This document shows positions 9,801-18,259 of a stretch of DNA of 64,000 nucleotides, piece after piece (within the stretch, counting starts at the first letter, position 1; each line of letters opens with the position of its first letter). The position numbers were made by a program, and so were the translations under genes. The notes beneath the pieces were generated by a model, which was not told the origin of the DNA, did not search any database, and saw only the letters and a program-made list of their open reading frames with translations. Source of the DNA: Paludibaculum fermentans_A (lineage in GTDB: Bacteria; Acidobacteriota; Terriglobia; Bryobacterales; Bryobacteraceae); assembly GCF_051172195.1 (NCBI RefSeq), contig NZ_JBPJAQ010000003.1, positions 310,001 to 374,000 on the forward strand, in the 5' to 3' direction.

Positions 9801-9956
9801 CGCCTGCCCAGTGAACGGGATTCCTGTGTCCTCGGCCTGCCGCGAGTAATCGAAGTGCGCCAGAAACTGCGGCTTGGCATACCAGTCAGGCGATGTCTGT
9901 GCGAAGCAGGCGGCGACGAAGAGCAACACTAAAAGGGATAAAGAGGTGCGTTGCAC
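6816..9956 (-). CDS. Large secreted multidomain glycoside-hydrolase-like protein
   Basis: A 1046-aa protein with a signal peptide (MQRTSLSLLVLLFVAACFAQ). Residues about 25-480 look like a TIM-barrel glycosidase: a DGIVIDDASW strand, FLFSVNGTND, and a region listing bound residues around W-rich segments. Residues about 480-640 resemble a beta-galactosidase middle (GATase1-like) domain (GGTLIVLGAFATNN, YGEGRIVYSSS). A beta sandwich with an NVVVHLVNYDYDD strand follows, then an Ig/PKD-like domain (LSVDASDGDGNPLSCVWTVNG), then a second GATase1-like/DUF4350-type domain (FDETHWEISTFD, VVVLAQPRWGLS, GGGGVLYLFNANTN, GRIVVMSSNTFTDGYLGY). This order suggests extracellular carbohydrate recognition or cleavage. 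The substrate and catalytic acids cannot be assigned with confidence. Confidence 0.75.
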   Translation of the reverse strand: MQRTSLSLLVLLFVAACFAQTSPDWYAKPQFLAHFDYSRQAEDTGIPFTGQAAGWMPAFQGYDGPGRREAGLWHARGGLYFAIMASAIRWQGLPHPGWEAYRMRTLDGGFTDTVDHLHESSHYSYTLSAKEVRDDAVSTALRFVDLGADGIVIDDASWQIGRILNNQGRGELGGSFDAITMDAFRVYLQGKYDAQTFQTRFAAALDSFDYGAYIRSQGNQKTWNAFPLSGLALEFLLFRREESLTFLRGLAETTKSYARERYGREFLFSVNGTNDPNAFFYRDFSDLNTSELSYIRGMDHPYGALDIKAARGWKEPMVVVPIAMVREWGATNPLSKPTVNLERVMLADIYAAGGVGGATLSSLAQTAEKVGGAAVAMNAAYSNPQPVDFEVVARYASFALQNPQLITQLKTPKKLGLLQGASAMLGNTIVTPGQPNAADGRPAYVGTARLLIDGGFSYDSIFLPDTSYSTLPSPSVDELARYQTLIAPSLFALDDNQVSSLLGFAEQGGTLIVLGAFATNNSDHSAATRGELQALLSKPGAIRYGEGRIVYSSSVYGVEYQQSSVSKQRSTRAAFQAFLSAYTEPEVAVDSPEAVVHEPGVTPYFYTDRNGNVVVHLVNYDYDDESDQFYTKTNLKVTVNVGDQDVDEVILRTPDSPLPQSLSFTRSGSSLTIDVPEVEAWAVLALQKNAAAPEVASASPAAELEAGSGSTVELSVDASDGDGNPLSCVWTVNGEIVPAAFGLTYLLKLPASAQGDYTVWATVTDGTQTTQRSWLIHVQARRQARVLFDETHWEISTFDAATANQISPGHPDWVSLAVLAEILRKEHEVSRLAGSYGLSAAALRGADVVVLAQPRWGLSTEEARAVTEFVQGGGGVLYLFNANTNMVAATSSILEMAGIGLDKAPLKSPNNTLNQAPDSFYLSGFAGHPAIAPDAAFHVGGAGSLILSGAATPLAWTSDQEWRSISGLGTQQPDEPNGPFVVVAGAELGQGRIVVMSSNTFTDGYLGYAFNDGNVSLFRSVLTWLAEPSVKQQPAVTDARGASVKP

Positions 9957-10473
9957 GACTTCATTCTACCCTCCACCCGATTGCTGAATGACAGGGCGCG
10001 CGAGCACTCTCGCTCGTTGCGGCGCTGTCCCTTCGCCACCGCCAGCCACTGAGTCCATCGCCCACCCGCCCGCTGAACAAGCAGGTCGACCAGCGGCAGA
10101 AGCGCGCACCTGCCCTTCGCTTCAAAGCGCCGGCCCACCCCAATTTCCCGGACTTCTCCCCAATTCTGGCCTCTCCGCCAAAACCAGTTCAGGCGATCAG
10201 GATTTTTCTTCTCCCTGGGATCAGTCACTTACCGTCGGTTCATTCAAAATCGCTTGGTTCACCCTGGTATGACCTTCAGCGAGGTGACAGATATGAGCGA
10301 TGACGGGAGAACAGCATTTTGGCGGGTCCGCCCGCTGGTCGAAACAGCGCGGCGCAACGGCGGGAATGCCTGCGGTCTACACCAGAAATCCGCCAAGCCG
10401 GTCGTGTCGGGAGGGAACCGTCTCCACGGCGACCGCAAAGCCAGAAAAAACGTGCAGATCTCACCCCGCGCGC
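9957..10473. other. Intergenic, upstream of the 102-bp repeats
   Basis: This holds the leader of the 1046-aa protein gene on the minus strand and about 500 bases without a supported ORF. A plus-strand frame opens at 10254 and continues through the tandem repeats, but its composition (Arg/Thr/Pro/Ser) and lack of a ribosome site argue against coding. Confidence 0.5.
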
Positions 10474-10906
10474 GAATTGAAGCCACAGCCCCCGCACGCA
10501 CCGGAAGGCAGGCACAATCCACTCCCCAGGAGCGATCAAAGCCAACAGCAACCTTCAGGCTTCGCTCGACTCACGAAACGAAACCACAGCCTCCGGACGC
10601 CACCGGAAGGCGGGCGCAATCCACTCTCCAGGAGGGATCAAAGCCAACAGCAAACTTCAGGCTTCGCTCGACTCACGAAACGAAGCCGCAGTCCCCGGAC
10701 GCCACCGGAAGGCAGGCGGAATCCACTCTCCAGGAGCGATCAAAGCCAACAGCAGACTTCAGGCTTCGCTCGACTCGCGAAACGAAGCCGCAGTCCCCGG
10801 ACGCCACCGGAAGGCGGGCGCAATCCACTCTCCAGGAGCGATCAAAGCCAACAGCAACCGGCAGTCCGTCCGGCTGCGAAACGGAGCCAATAGCCCCCGG
10901 AGACTG
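10474..10906. repeat. 102-bp tandem repeat array (four units plus decayed edges)
   Basis: The motif CCGGAAGGC recurs at 10501, 10603, 10705 and 10807, an exact 102-bp period. Units share CAATCCACTC, GGAGCGATCAAAGCCAACAG and CAGGCTTCGCTCGACTC. Units 2 and 3 differ at only a few positions; the fourth unit decays after about 10860, and a partial copy precedes the first. Each unit contains an inverted repeat GGCTTCG...CGAAGCC (for example 10762-10768 with 10783-10789), perfect in units 2 and 3, so unit-wise hairpins could form in DNA or RNA. Because 102 is divisible by three, frames stay open on both strands; I do not read this as a protein. It lies between two minus-strand glycosidase-like genes. 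Confidence 0.85.
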
Positions 10907-11216
10907 ACCATGGAAGCTTCGCATCGCCATTCTGGCGGTCTGTTAGCTGAGCGCCCATCCTGATCGTTGCCGCGAATCCAGCCTCGGATCACGCCCAAAG
11001 CGGGGCCGGGCATGCTCTTTGAAAACTACATCTCCTCTCCACCAGAGGGGCGCCACGCGGCCGGCAGGCCACACGTCCGCCGTGCGCAGCCCCTCAACGT
11101 GCTGCCTGGGCCCGTCCGAATTGAGCCGCGAAAGTAATCGAGCGGTGGAATCCCCAAGCGGCTCCAATCCACGCGCCAGCGCCCCGCCGCCTCACCGGGC
11201 AGTCGCCACACTCGCC
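10907..11216. other. Intergenic between repeat array and GH92 gene
   Basis: About 310 bases directly downstream of the GH92 stop. No gene is supported. Short frames on both strands are shadows. No T-tailed hairpin was found. Confidence 0.5.
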
Positions 11217-13493
11217 TTACTGGCCTGCCTTGCCCGCTCCACCCTGGCTCGTCGCAAACATCTCATCCGGCGTCGGCAGCCCGCCCGTCGCCCACTTCTC
11301 ATTCGGCTGCGCACCCATCCGGAACCGCAGCGTCCCGCCGTTCACGATCTCACTGTGCGAGATCCAGGCCCGGTCCAACGGCCGCCCATTCAGCGTCGCC
11401 GACTGCACGTAGATCTCATCCGCCGACTTCCTCACCGCTTCCACTGTGAACTTCTTCCCGTTCTCCAGCCGGATGGCCGCTTTATTAAACAACGGCGTCC
11501 CGATCGCATACACCGGCTGCCCCGGATTCACCGGATAGAACCCCAGCGCGCTGAAAATATACCAGGCCGACATCTGCCCGTTGTCCTCATCGCCCAGCCA
11601 ACCCGCCGGACCCGGCTTGTAGTTCCGCACCATCACCTCGTGCGCCCACTTCTGCGCCTTCCACGGCTGGCCCGCATAGTCGTACAGGTAGATCACATGG
11701 TGTACCGGTTCGTTGATGTGCGCATACTGCCCCATCTCGCCCATCTTCGCTTCCGTCATCTCGTGGATCACCTGCTTGTAGCCGCCCACCTTGAAGTCCG
11801 TAGTTGTACTGAACAACTCGTCCAGCTTCTTCAGGAACGACTCGCGGCCGCCCATCAGCGCCATCAGTCCCGGCACGTCATGCTGCACCGACCACAACCA
11901 CTGCCAGGCGTTGCCTTCCGTGAACACTCCGCCCCAGTCCAGCGGATCGAACGGCGTCATCCACGACCCATCCCGGTTTCGCCCGCGCATATAGCCCGTG
12001 GACGCGTCATACAGGTTGCGGTAAAACTTGGCCTGCTTCATGAACCGCTCGTAGTCGTCCTTCTTGCCCAGTGCCCGGGCCACCTGCGCCACGCAGAAAT
12101 CGTCATACGCATACTCCAGCGTGCGTGCCGCCGACTCCTGCACACCGCCGTCGGCCGGCACATAGCCCAGCTTCAAATAGTCCTCAATGCCCAGCCGCGC
12201 CTTGAACACGCCCGTGCCCGGCACCGTCGCATCCTTGCGGATCGCCGCATACGCCTTCTCAATATCGAAACCGCGGATCCCCTTCATATAGGCATCCGCC
12301 ACGGCCGAGTCCCCATGCGTGCCGATCATCACATTGCGCTCAATCGGATTCGGCCACGTCGGGATCCAGCCGCCCTCTTCATACGTATGCACCATCGCCC
12401 GCATGATCTCCGCAGTGCGGCTCGGATTCACCATGGTCAGTAGTGGAAACTGCGCCCGGAAAACGTCCCAGAAACCGATATCCGTGAACATCGGCCCCGC
12501 GTGCACCTCGCCGTCGTAGAGCCCGTAGTGCACCGTCCCGCCCTTTGCATCGGTCTCGTTCAACATGCGCGGGAATTGCAGCGAATGATAGTAAGCCGTA
12601 TAGAACGTCTTCCGCTGTTCGGCCGTACCGCCCTGGATATCGAAGACCGCCAGATCGCGATCCCATACCTGCTGCGCCGCCGCCGCCGCCGCGTCCACAT
12701 CCGCCTTCGGCAGTTCAGCCTTCATGGCCCGCTCCGCCTGCTCCAGGCTGATCAGCGATGTGCCCACTCGCACCGTCACCACTTCGCCCGCGCGGAAGCC
12801 CGCATAGGCGCCCGTATGCGGTCCGGACCGCGTCTTCGCCTCATCCTTCGCGCCCTTGATGTCCCACGTTCCAAACGACGCAAACGGCCGGTCAAACTCG
12901 GCCACGAAATACACAGCGAACCCGGGCACCGAACCGCGCGCGGTCAGCGAATTCGTCCCTGTGATCCGGTTCGACTCCGGGTGGATCTCCACCGAACTGC
13001 CGCCATTGTTGGCGTCCAGCACCACCCAGGCGTTCCCTTCTTTCGGGAAACTGAACCGCAGGATCCCGCCGTGCGCGCTCGGCGCCATCGAGACCTTTGT
13101 CTTGTAATCGTCCAGCAGCACGTCATACCGGTACGCCTTCGCCGTCTCGTTGGCATGCTGGAATTTCGAACCTCGCGCGTCCGGCAGCACCTTCAGCGGA
13201 CCCGTCCCTGGCATGATCGAAAACGAGCCCCAGTCGATGGTCCAGGCCGAGGGCCGGTGCGTCATCCGGAAGCCGCGGATGTTGTCCTTGGCGTACTGAT
13301 ACGGCCAGCCGCCGTCTCCCGTCTGCGCCGTCCAGGCCGCCATCGCGTAGGGAATGAATATGGCCGGATAGGTATTCCCGCGGGAGAGTTCGTATTTCGA
13401 GTCGGTGCCCACCAGCGGATCGGGCAGGTCAGACAGGCGGTCGGCGCCGAAGCCCAGCGACAGGCAGAGGAAGGGCAGAAGAAGACGTTGCAT
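11217..13493 (-). CDS. GH92 family glycosidase, probable alpha-mannosidase, secreted
   Basis: A 758-aa exported protein (signal MQRLLLPFLCLSLGFG). The N-terminal beta-sandwich begins with DPLVGTDSKYELSRGNTYP, typical of GH92. The C-terminal (alpha/alpha)6 domain carries family signatures: FTDIGFWDVFRAQFPLLT, WQWLWSVQHDVPGLM, the GDEDNGQMSAWYIFSALGFY block and a YKQVIHEMTEAKMGEMGQY segment with likely catalytic/acidic residues. GH92 enzymes are calcium-dependent exo-alpha-mannosidases acting on N-glycans and yeast mannans; the exact linkage cannot be read here. ATG 13493 is preferred to GTG 13514 because it sits directly before the signal peptide. It probably works outside the cytoplasm with the other scattered glycosidases in this window. 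Confidence 0.92.
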   Translation of the reverse strand: MQRLLLPFLCLSLGFGADRLSDLPDPLVGTDSKYELSRGNTYPAIFIPYAMAAWTAQTGDGGWPYQYAKDNIRGFRMTHRPSAWTIDWGSFSIMPGTGPLKVLPDARGSKFQHANETAKAYRYDVLLDDYKTKVSMAPSAHGGILRFSFPKEGNAWVVLDANNGGSSVEIHPESNRITGTNSLTARGSVPGFAVYFVAEFDRPFASFGTWDIKGAKDEAKTRSGPHTGAYAGFRAGEVVTVRVGTSLISLEQAERAMKAELPKADVDAAAAAAQQVWDRDLAVFDIQGGTAEQRKTFYTAYYHSLQFPRMLNETDAKGGTVHYGLYDGEVHAGPMFTDIGFWDVFRAQFPLLTMVNPSRTAEIMRAMVHTYEEGGWIPTWPNPIERNVMIGTHGDSAVADAYMKGIRGFDIEKAYAAIRKDATVPGTGVFKARLGIEDYLKLGYVPADGGVQESAARTLEYAYDDFCVAQVARALGKKDDYERFMKQAKFYRNLYDASTGYMRGRNRDGSWMTPFDPLDWGGVFTEGNAWQWLWSVQHDVPGLMALMGGRESFLKKLDELFSTTTDFKVGGYKQVIHEMTEAKMGEMGQYAHINEPVHHVIYLYDYAGQPWKAQKWAHEVMVRNYKPGPAGWLGDEDNGQMSAWYIFSALGFYPVNPGQPVYAIGTPLFNKAAIRLENGKKFTVEAVRKSADEIYVQSATLNGRPLDRAWISHSEIVNGGTLRFRMGAQPNEKWATGGLPTPDEMFATSQGGAGKAGQ

Positions 13494-13652
13494 AGTTATA
13501 AGGACTAAATCCACTTACTATGTTAGTCCGAATGAGACGCGCGGCTCCGAATCGCAACGCCGCCCTCCGCCCATCGTTGGACTTGCCTCCGCCCCGCGCC
13601 GGCGGCAAAATCGGCCTTCGCCCGGCAGGCAGGTTTCTACGGCAGTTGCAGG

Positions 13653-14153
13653 CTAACCAACCAGGCTGAAGCGTTCCGCCTTCGCCCCGCAGATCGGACA
13701 ATTCTCCGGCGGGTTCCCAAACTCGATGTGGCCGCATACCGGACACAGATAGAAGTTCAGTTCGGTCAGGTCCTTGCCCTCGGCCACCGCTTGCAGCGCC
13801 AGCTTGTAAAGCTCCGCGTGAACCGCTTCGGCCTTCATCGCGAAACCGAACATGATCCGCGCGCGATGGTTGTCCTTCAGCGCCTGCTCCAGCATCGGCG
13901 GGTACATCGTCGTGAACTCGTACGTCTCGCCTTCAATGGCCGCCTGCAGGTTGTCCTTCGTCGTCCCTACGCCGTCCAGGCTCCGCAGGTGCCCTTCCGC
14001 ATGAATCCGCTCAGCCTCCGCGGCAGTCCGGAACAGCTTCGCCACATTCGGAAATCCATCGGTCTCCGCCCGCTTCGCAAATGCGCGGTACTTCTGGTGC
14101 GCCTGGCTCTCGCCGGAGAATGCTTCCTTTAAGTTGTCAGTAGTGCTGCTCAT
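13653..14153 (-). CDS. rbr: Rubrerythrin
   Basis: A 166-aa protein with an N-terminal ferritin-like four-helix domain and a C-terminal rubredoxin-like domain. Di-iron ligand motifs are seen as GESQAHQKY, AEAERIHAEGH, EGETYEF and KAEAVHAELY. The rubredoxin site is CPVCG ... CPICGA (about residues 139-158). Rubrerythrin reduces hydrogen peroxide with electrons passed from rubredoxin-type iron and is cytoplasmic. The frame is open upstream, but ATG 14153 has an AAGGACGG ribosome site about 9 bases before it and matches the family start. It is monocistronic; the neighbours are unrelated. Confidence 0.93.
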   Translation of the reverse strand: MSSTTDNLKEAFSGESQAHQKYRAFAKRAETDGFPNVAKLFRTAAEAERIHAEGHLRSLDGVGTTKDNLQAAIEGETYEFTTMYPPMLEQALKDNHRARIMFGFAMKAEAVHAELYKLALQAVAEGKDLTELNFYLCPVCGHIEFGNPPENCPICGAKAERFSLVG

Positions 14154-14316
14154 CGTGAATACCGTCCTTATGAAATCAATGAGCATGAAACCTGCAACGC
14201 TCAACCGTGGGGCGCAGGTGGCATGCCGGCTTGAGCATATCACGCGCAAATAGGTTGAATCAGGCCCGTAAATCTGTATTATGGATTGCCCTTGCCCTGC
14301 GGCTAAATCTCGCCGG

Positions 14317-15693
14317 CTACGAGTAGAACTCCTTGCGGTGCTGCTCGGCGTACATCTTCATCCGCGCGGCCACCTCGGGATACAGCCCAATCACGTTGGC
14401 CGTCTCGAAGGGGTCTTTCTCCATGTCAAACAAAGACAGCTCGATGGACGCCTGGCGGAATCTGCCCGGCTTGCCGTCGTTGCCGGCTTCGACCAGTGTT
14501 CGATAGGTATGCGGCACGTGCAGCTTCCAGTGCCCGTCGCCGCTGATCACTCCCTCGAAATTGGGCCCGGTGCAGAACGCATAGTAGTCGTGTGGATTCC
14601 TGGCGCCCGGCTTGTCCACGATGAGGTCCCACACGTTCCGGCCGTCGATGGGGTTCTTCGGCAGCGGCGCGCCAGCCAGTCCGGCGAATGTGGGCAGCAG
14701 GTCAATTGAGCCGAATGCCCTCGATGAGGCCGACCCGGCCGCGATCCGGCCCGGATAGCGCATGATGCACGCACTCCGCGTACCGCCATCGAAGCCCGTG
14801 CCTTTGGCCTCCCGGAATGGAGTCGCGCCCGCATGGTTGCCGTATGACGTCCATGGACCGTTGTCCGAGGTCATGACGACCAGCGTGTTCTCCTCGACCC
14901 CGCTCTGGCGCAGCGCCTTCGTGATCTCACCCACAGACCAGTCGATCTCCATCATCACGTCGCCATACACGCCCGCCCCTGATTTGCCCTTGAACTTTTC
15001 GCTGCGGAAAAGCGGCACGTGCGGCATCGAGTGCGGCACGTAGAGAAAGAATGGATTGGCCTTGCTGCGCTGGATGAAGTCGACCGCGTGCTCTGTGTAC
15101 CACGTCGTCAGCATCGGCTGGTGCTCCGGTGTCACCCGCGGGATCTTCAACTGGCCGTTCTCCCAGAACTGCAACGGGAAGTTGGCATAGGCCTTCGGAT
15201 TCTCCGGGTGAAACTCCCACATGTCGTTGGAGTACATCAGTCCGCAGGACTCGTCGAAGCCCCGCGCCGGCGGACGGGTCTCCGGCTGGTCTCCAACGTG
15301 CCATTTGCCGAAGACCGCCGTCCGGTAGTTCCTCGCCTGCAACACCTGCCCCATGGTGGCGAAGCCCGGGTCCAGCCCGCGCGCCCCCGGGCCATGCGCG
15401 CCGAACACCTTGGTCCGGCCGGGATAGCATCCGCTCAACAGCGCCGACCGCGACGCGGAACACACCGCCTGCGGCACATAGAAGTTATTGAAGCGGCAAC
15501 CCTCGCTCGCCAGCCGCTCGACATTCGGAGTCGGATAGTTGGGATGCCCGAAAGGCTTGAAGTCGGCCCAGCCTGAATCGTCCAGGAAGATGAGAACGAT
15601 GTTGGGGGTGCTCGCGGCGCGCGCCACCTGTGAGAGGCCCAGCGAGGCCATGCCGGCGAAGGCCGATTTGTGGAGGAAGTCTCTTCGGTTCAT
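14317..15693 (-). CDS. Tat-exported sulfatase (arylsulfatase family S1)
   Basis: A 458-aa protein with a Tat signal (NRRDFLHKSAFAGMASLG). The alkaline-phosphatase-like sulfatase core starts TPNIVLIFLDDSGWADF with metal ligands Asp38/39, and has the formylglycine motif C78-S-A-S-R82 followed by SALLSGCYPGR. TSDNGPW and GGTRSACIMRYPG are the expected later metal and substrate motifs. CSASR in place of CSPSR is common in polysaccharide and arylsulfatases of this class. It needs a formylglycine-generating enzyme, which is not in this window. The frame is open far upstream, but the Met at 15693 with the Tat motif is clearly the start. Substrate (sulfated glycan or aryl sulfate) unknown. Confidence 0.92.
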   Translation of the reverse strand: MNRRDFLHKSAFAGMASLGLSQVARAASTPNIVLIFLDDSGWADFKPFGHPNYPTPNVERLASEGCRFNNFYVPQAVCSASRSALLSGCYPGRTKVFGAHGPGARGLDPGFATMGQVLQARNYRTAVFGKWHVGDQPETRPPARGFDESCGLMYSNDMWEFHPENPKAYANFPLQFWENGQLKIPRVTPEHQPMLTTWYTEHAVDFIQRSKANPFFLYVPHSMPHVPLFRSEKFKGKSGAGVYGDVMMEIDWSVGEITKALRQSGVEENTLVVMTSDNGPWTSYGNHAGATPFREAKGTGFDGGTRSACIMRYPGRIAAGSASSRAFGSIDLLPTFAGLAGAPLPKNPIDGRNVWDLIVDKPGARNPHDYYAFCTGPNFEGVISGDGHWKLHVPHTYRTLVEAGNDGKPGRFRQASIELSLFDMEKDPFETANVIGLYPEVAARMKMYAEQHRKEFYS

Positions 15694-15822
15694 CTGGTGC
15701 CGCCTCAGAATATCAGGCGGTCGGGTGCGGGGTGAAGGCTCCCCGAGGTATGCTTTACAGTCAGGTTGCTTCAGGCGGGAGGACGTCTGAAGCCCACTCT
15801 TCGAAAGCAGACCAGCCGACGC

Positions 15823-17007
15823 GTGAAGACGCTGTACATCGCGTTCGACATTTTTCCCCGCGCCAAGGGATCTTCGAGCCACATCGCCTCGATGGTCACC
15901 GCGCTCGAGCGGACCTTTGGCTCCGTCGAACTCATCTGCCTCGGCACGCCCGAGATGCCCGCCTACCAGCAGGAAGGCGCAATCGGGATCCATCGCTTCC
16001 GGCAACTCCATCGCGACCTGCTCGCCCGCGCTACGGCCTTCGCCCAGTTCGTGGCTGACCGCGTCAGGAAGCTGCGCGGACAGCTCAGCCTGGCCGTCTT
16101 CCGCGATCCCTGGGGCGGCTATCCGCTGCTGCGGGCCCACCCCGGCTGCCCGGTGATCTTCGAAGTGAACGCCCTGCCGACCTGGGAACTCGGCTACTCC
16201 CGTCCCGCCCTGGCGTCCAATTCCGCGCTGCGCGCCAAGTTGGGCGACATGGAGCGCCGGTGCCTGCGCGAGGCCGCCCGCGTGCTCTGTGTGTCGTCTG
16301 TCACGCGCGATGCCCTGGCCGGGCTGGGCGTCGACCGGGCGAAGATCGATGTCATCCCGAACGAGGCCCGCCAGGTGTTCTTCACGCCGCCCGCCGGACC
16401 CTCGCCCATCCCCGCGCTCGACTCGGGTAAATGGTTCGCCTACATCGGCAGCCTGCAGTCCTGGCAAGGGGTGGAGGCGCTGATCGATGCCTTCGCGCTG
16501 GCCGCGCCCGATTGCGAGGACGGCCGACTGCTGATTCTTCACGGAGGCCAGGCGCGCTTGGCGCGGCCCATCGAACGCGCCGTGGCCCGGCGCCAGTTGA
16601 CCGAGCGGGTCCTGCTGCATCCGCCCCTGGAGCCGGAAGGTGTCTCCGCGGTGCTGCAGCGCGTACGCTTTACTGTGGTGCCCCTGGCCGATACACCGCG
16701 CAACACCGTGCAGGGCTGCTGTCCGGTGAAGATGATAGAATCCATGGCCGCTGCCGCGCCGGTGATCGCGTCCGACCTGGCGGTCTGCCGGGAGTGGCTG
16801 CAGGATGGCCGGGAAGGACTGCTGGCCGCGCCGGGCGGCGCCAGGGAGTGGGCACTGGCGATCCGCAGGCTAATGGGGGACGAGCCCTTGCGCCAATCCC
16901 TCAGCCAGGGTGCACGCCAGCGCGCCGAGACGAGTTTTTCGCCGCCGGTAATCCAGCGGCAACTGGAACACGGGTTTCTGACCGCAGCAGGAGGAAGCAA
17001 TCGATGA
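15823..17007 (+). CDS. Glycosyltransferase family 4, first gene of a five-gene operon
   Basis: About 394 aa. A GT-B fold is suggested by the N-terminal strand VKTLYIAFDIFPRAKGSSSH, a mid-protein domain linker near PNEARQVFFTPP, then FAYIGSLQSWQGVEALIDAF, and the donor-site region CPVKMIESMAAAAPVIASD with the family E-x7-E-like position occupied by E...AA. There are no membrane segments, so it is cytosolic or peripheral. It starts with GTG 15823; the frame is open to 15766, but those residues are not family-like. The stop overlaps the next start as ATGA. Likely sugar-nucleotide dependent; acceptor unknown. Confidence 0.82.
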   Translation: MKTLYIAFDIFPRAKGSSSHIASMVTALERTFGSVELICLGTPEMPAYQQEGAIGIHRFRQLHRDLLARATAFAQFVADRVRKLRGQLSLAVFRDPWGGYPLLRAHPGCPVIFEVNALPTWELGYSRPALASNSALRAKLGDMERRCLREAARVLCVSSVTRDALAGLGVDRAKIDVIPNEARQVFFTPPAGPSPIPALDSGKWFAYIGSLQSWQGVEALIDAFALAAPDCEDGRLLILHGGQARLARPIERAVARRQLTERVLLHPPLEPEGVSAVLQRVRFTVVPLADTPRNTVQGCCPVKMIESMAAAAPVIASDLAVCREWLQDGREGLLAAPGGAREWALAIRRLMGDEPLRQSLSQGARQRAETSFSPPVIQRQLEHGFLTAAGGSNR

Positions 17008-17924
17008 CTGAGGCACCGCCGGCCGTGGCGCGCGGCCGATTCAAGGGGTTTTCCCCGGAGGCGCTGGCTGCCATCCAGACACGGACGATCACTGGTTCCT
17101 GGGAGCTGCGCAAGCTCCAGAAGTTGATGACGGAGCTCTCCCACTTCGACGAAGTGAACGACGCGGCCATCAAGAAGGCCAAGACCCGCATGATCGTGTG
17201 CATCGTCGCGGCGGTGATCAGCTTCTTCGTGGCGTTCTTCATCATGGGGTTCACCGAGTCGTGGTGGGCCTTCCTGCTGCCGGTGGGGGTGACCGCCACC
17301 GCCGTGTACTTTGGCATGACCCATTCGCGGCTCAAGAAGGCTGACCTCATCAACGACTTCCGGTTGTGCCTGCAGCCCGGACTGCGGGACGTGGCCCAGG
17401 ATCTCGATCCGGCGAAGAAGATCCGCGTCCGCATGGACCTCGCCGGCCCGGTCGAAAGCAAGCAGAAGTCGAAGCAGAACGTGCCTCCGGGGCGCTTCAT
17501 CAAAGTGACGGAAACCATCTTTCAGGACCCGTGGTGCGAGGTCCGGCTGCCTCTGGTGGATGGCAGCACGGCGCTGTTGGAGTTCGACGTCGAGTGGACC
17601 AAGATCGAGCGGCAGCGCCGCAATGGCCGCGGCAAAGTGAAATCCAAGACAAAGTGGCGGAAAAAGTGCTCCGCGTCGGCGACCCTGCTGCCGCCCGCGC
17701 CGGCCAGCTGGAACGAGGCTACATTGCGGGCCCGCCTGGACCCGCGGAAGGAGAAGGCGCAGTTGCTGGAGAAAGACGGTGTGACCGGCGCAAGACTGGA
17801 ACGGCACTGGTTGTTCAAAGGGGCGGATGATCCACCGCCCGAGGCGCCGCCCGCGCGGGAAGTGGTGGGCATGCTGCTGCGGCTCTATGCCGCCATGGGC
17901 CGCGGCGGCGAGGCTGCCAAATGA
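17004..17924 (+). CDS. Hypothetical two-pass membrane protein in glycosyltransferase operon
   Basis: A 306-aa protein. Residues about 60-105 form two membrane segments (MIVCIVAAVISFFVAFFIMG and WWAFLLPVGVTATAVYFGM) joined by a very short loop. The N-terminal 60 residues are helical and basic. The C-terminal 200 residues are soluble, with Lys/Arg-rich parts (KSKTKWRKKCS) and repeated beta stretches. No family is recognised. ATGA overlaps on both sides (with the GT before and the Cys-rich protein after) place it firmly in the operon, so it probably supports the same surface-glycan or signalling process. Confidence 0.8.
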   Translation: MTEAPPAVARGRFKGFSPEALAAIQTRTITGSWELRKLQKLMTELSHFDEVNDAAIKKAKTRMIVCIVAAVISFFVAFFIMGFTESWWAFLLPVGVTATAVYFGMTHSRLKKADLINDFRLCLQPGLRDVAQDLDPAKKIRVRMDLAGPVESKQKSKQNVPPGRFIKVTETIFQDPWCEVRLPLVDGSTALLEFDVEWTKIERQRRNGRGKVKSKTKWRKKCSASATLLPPAPASWNEATLRARLDPRKEKAQLLEKDGVTGARLERHWLFKGADDPPPEAPPAREVVGMLLRLYAAMGRGGEAAK

Positions 17925-18259
17925 GCTGCCAGGCACATGTTGGACTGCTCGTCCTGCGCTCCTGCGGCCAGCCCGCGATGGGCGCCTGTTCCAGTTGCGG
18001 GATGGCATTGTGCGGGATGCACCTGGGTGCCGGCACCTGTCCCACCTGTATGCTGACCCGTGGGAATCCGGAGGAGAATGACCTCACCCGCGAGGCGGCC
18101 ACGCGCAATCAGTACTACGACACCTACGGCGGGCGCACGCAGTATGGCGACTCGGAGTACTTCAATGAAGGTGATCGCGAGTCACTGCATCCTGCCGCCG
18201 CCGCGGGCTTCGTCGCTACCGGCGGGGACTCAGACGAGTACGATCCGTTTGAAACATAA
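17921..18259 (+). CDS. Small cysteine-rich zinc-finger-like protein
   Basis: A 112-aa protein whose first 45 residues hold Cys15, Cys23, Cys26, Cys31, His34, Cys40 and Cys43 (CGQPAMGACSSCG, ALCGMHLGAGTCPTC). This spacing resembles a B-box-like or double zinc-knuckle site. The remainder is polar and acidic (DSDEYDPFET end) and looks disordered. It overlaps the previous gene by ATGA and the next by TAATG. Such a finger inside a glycosyltransferase operon is unusual; a role as partner of the membrane protein encoded just before it is a reasonable guess. Confidence 0.78.
   Translation: MSCQAHVGLLVLRSCGQPAMGACSSCGMALCGMHLGAGTCPTCMLTRGNPEENDLTREAATRNQYYDTYGGRTQYGDSEYFNEGDRESLHPAAAAGFVATGGDSDEYDPFET

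Noticed and set aside
10474..10906. CRISPR array
   Set aside because: The whole 102-bp unit repeats with no unique spacers, and no cas genes are near.
10254..10907. 217-aa plus-strand ORF over the tandem repeats
   Set aside because: Open only because the 102-bp period is a multiple of three; no ribosome site and repetitive low-information residues.
15694..16620. N-terminal extension of the sulfatase frame
   Set aside because: The open frame upstream of 15693 overlaps the glycosyltransferase gene antisense, and the Tat motif fixes the start at 15693.
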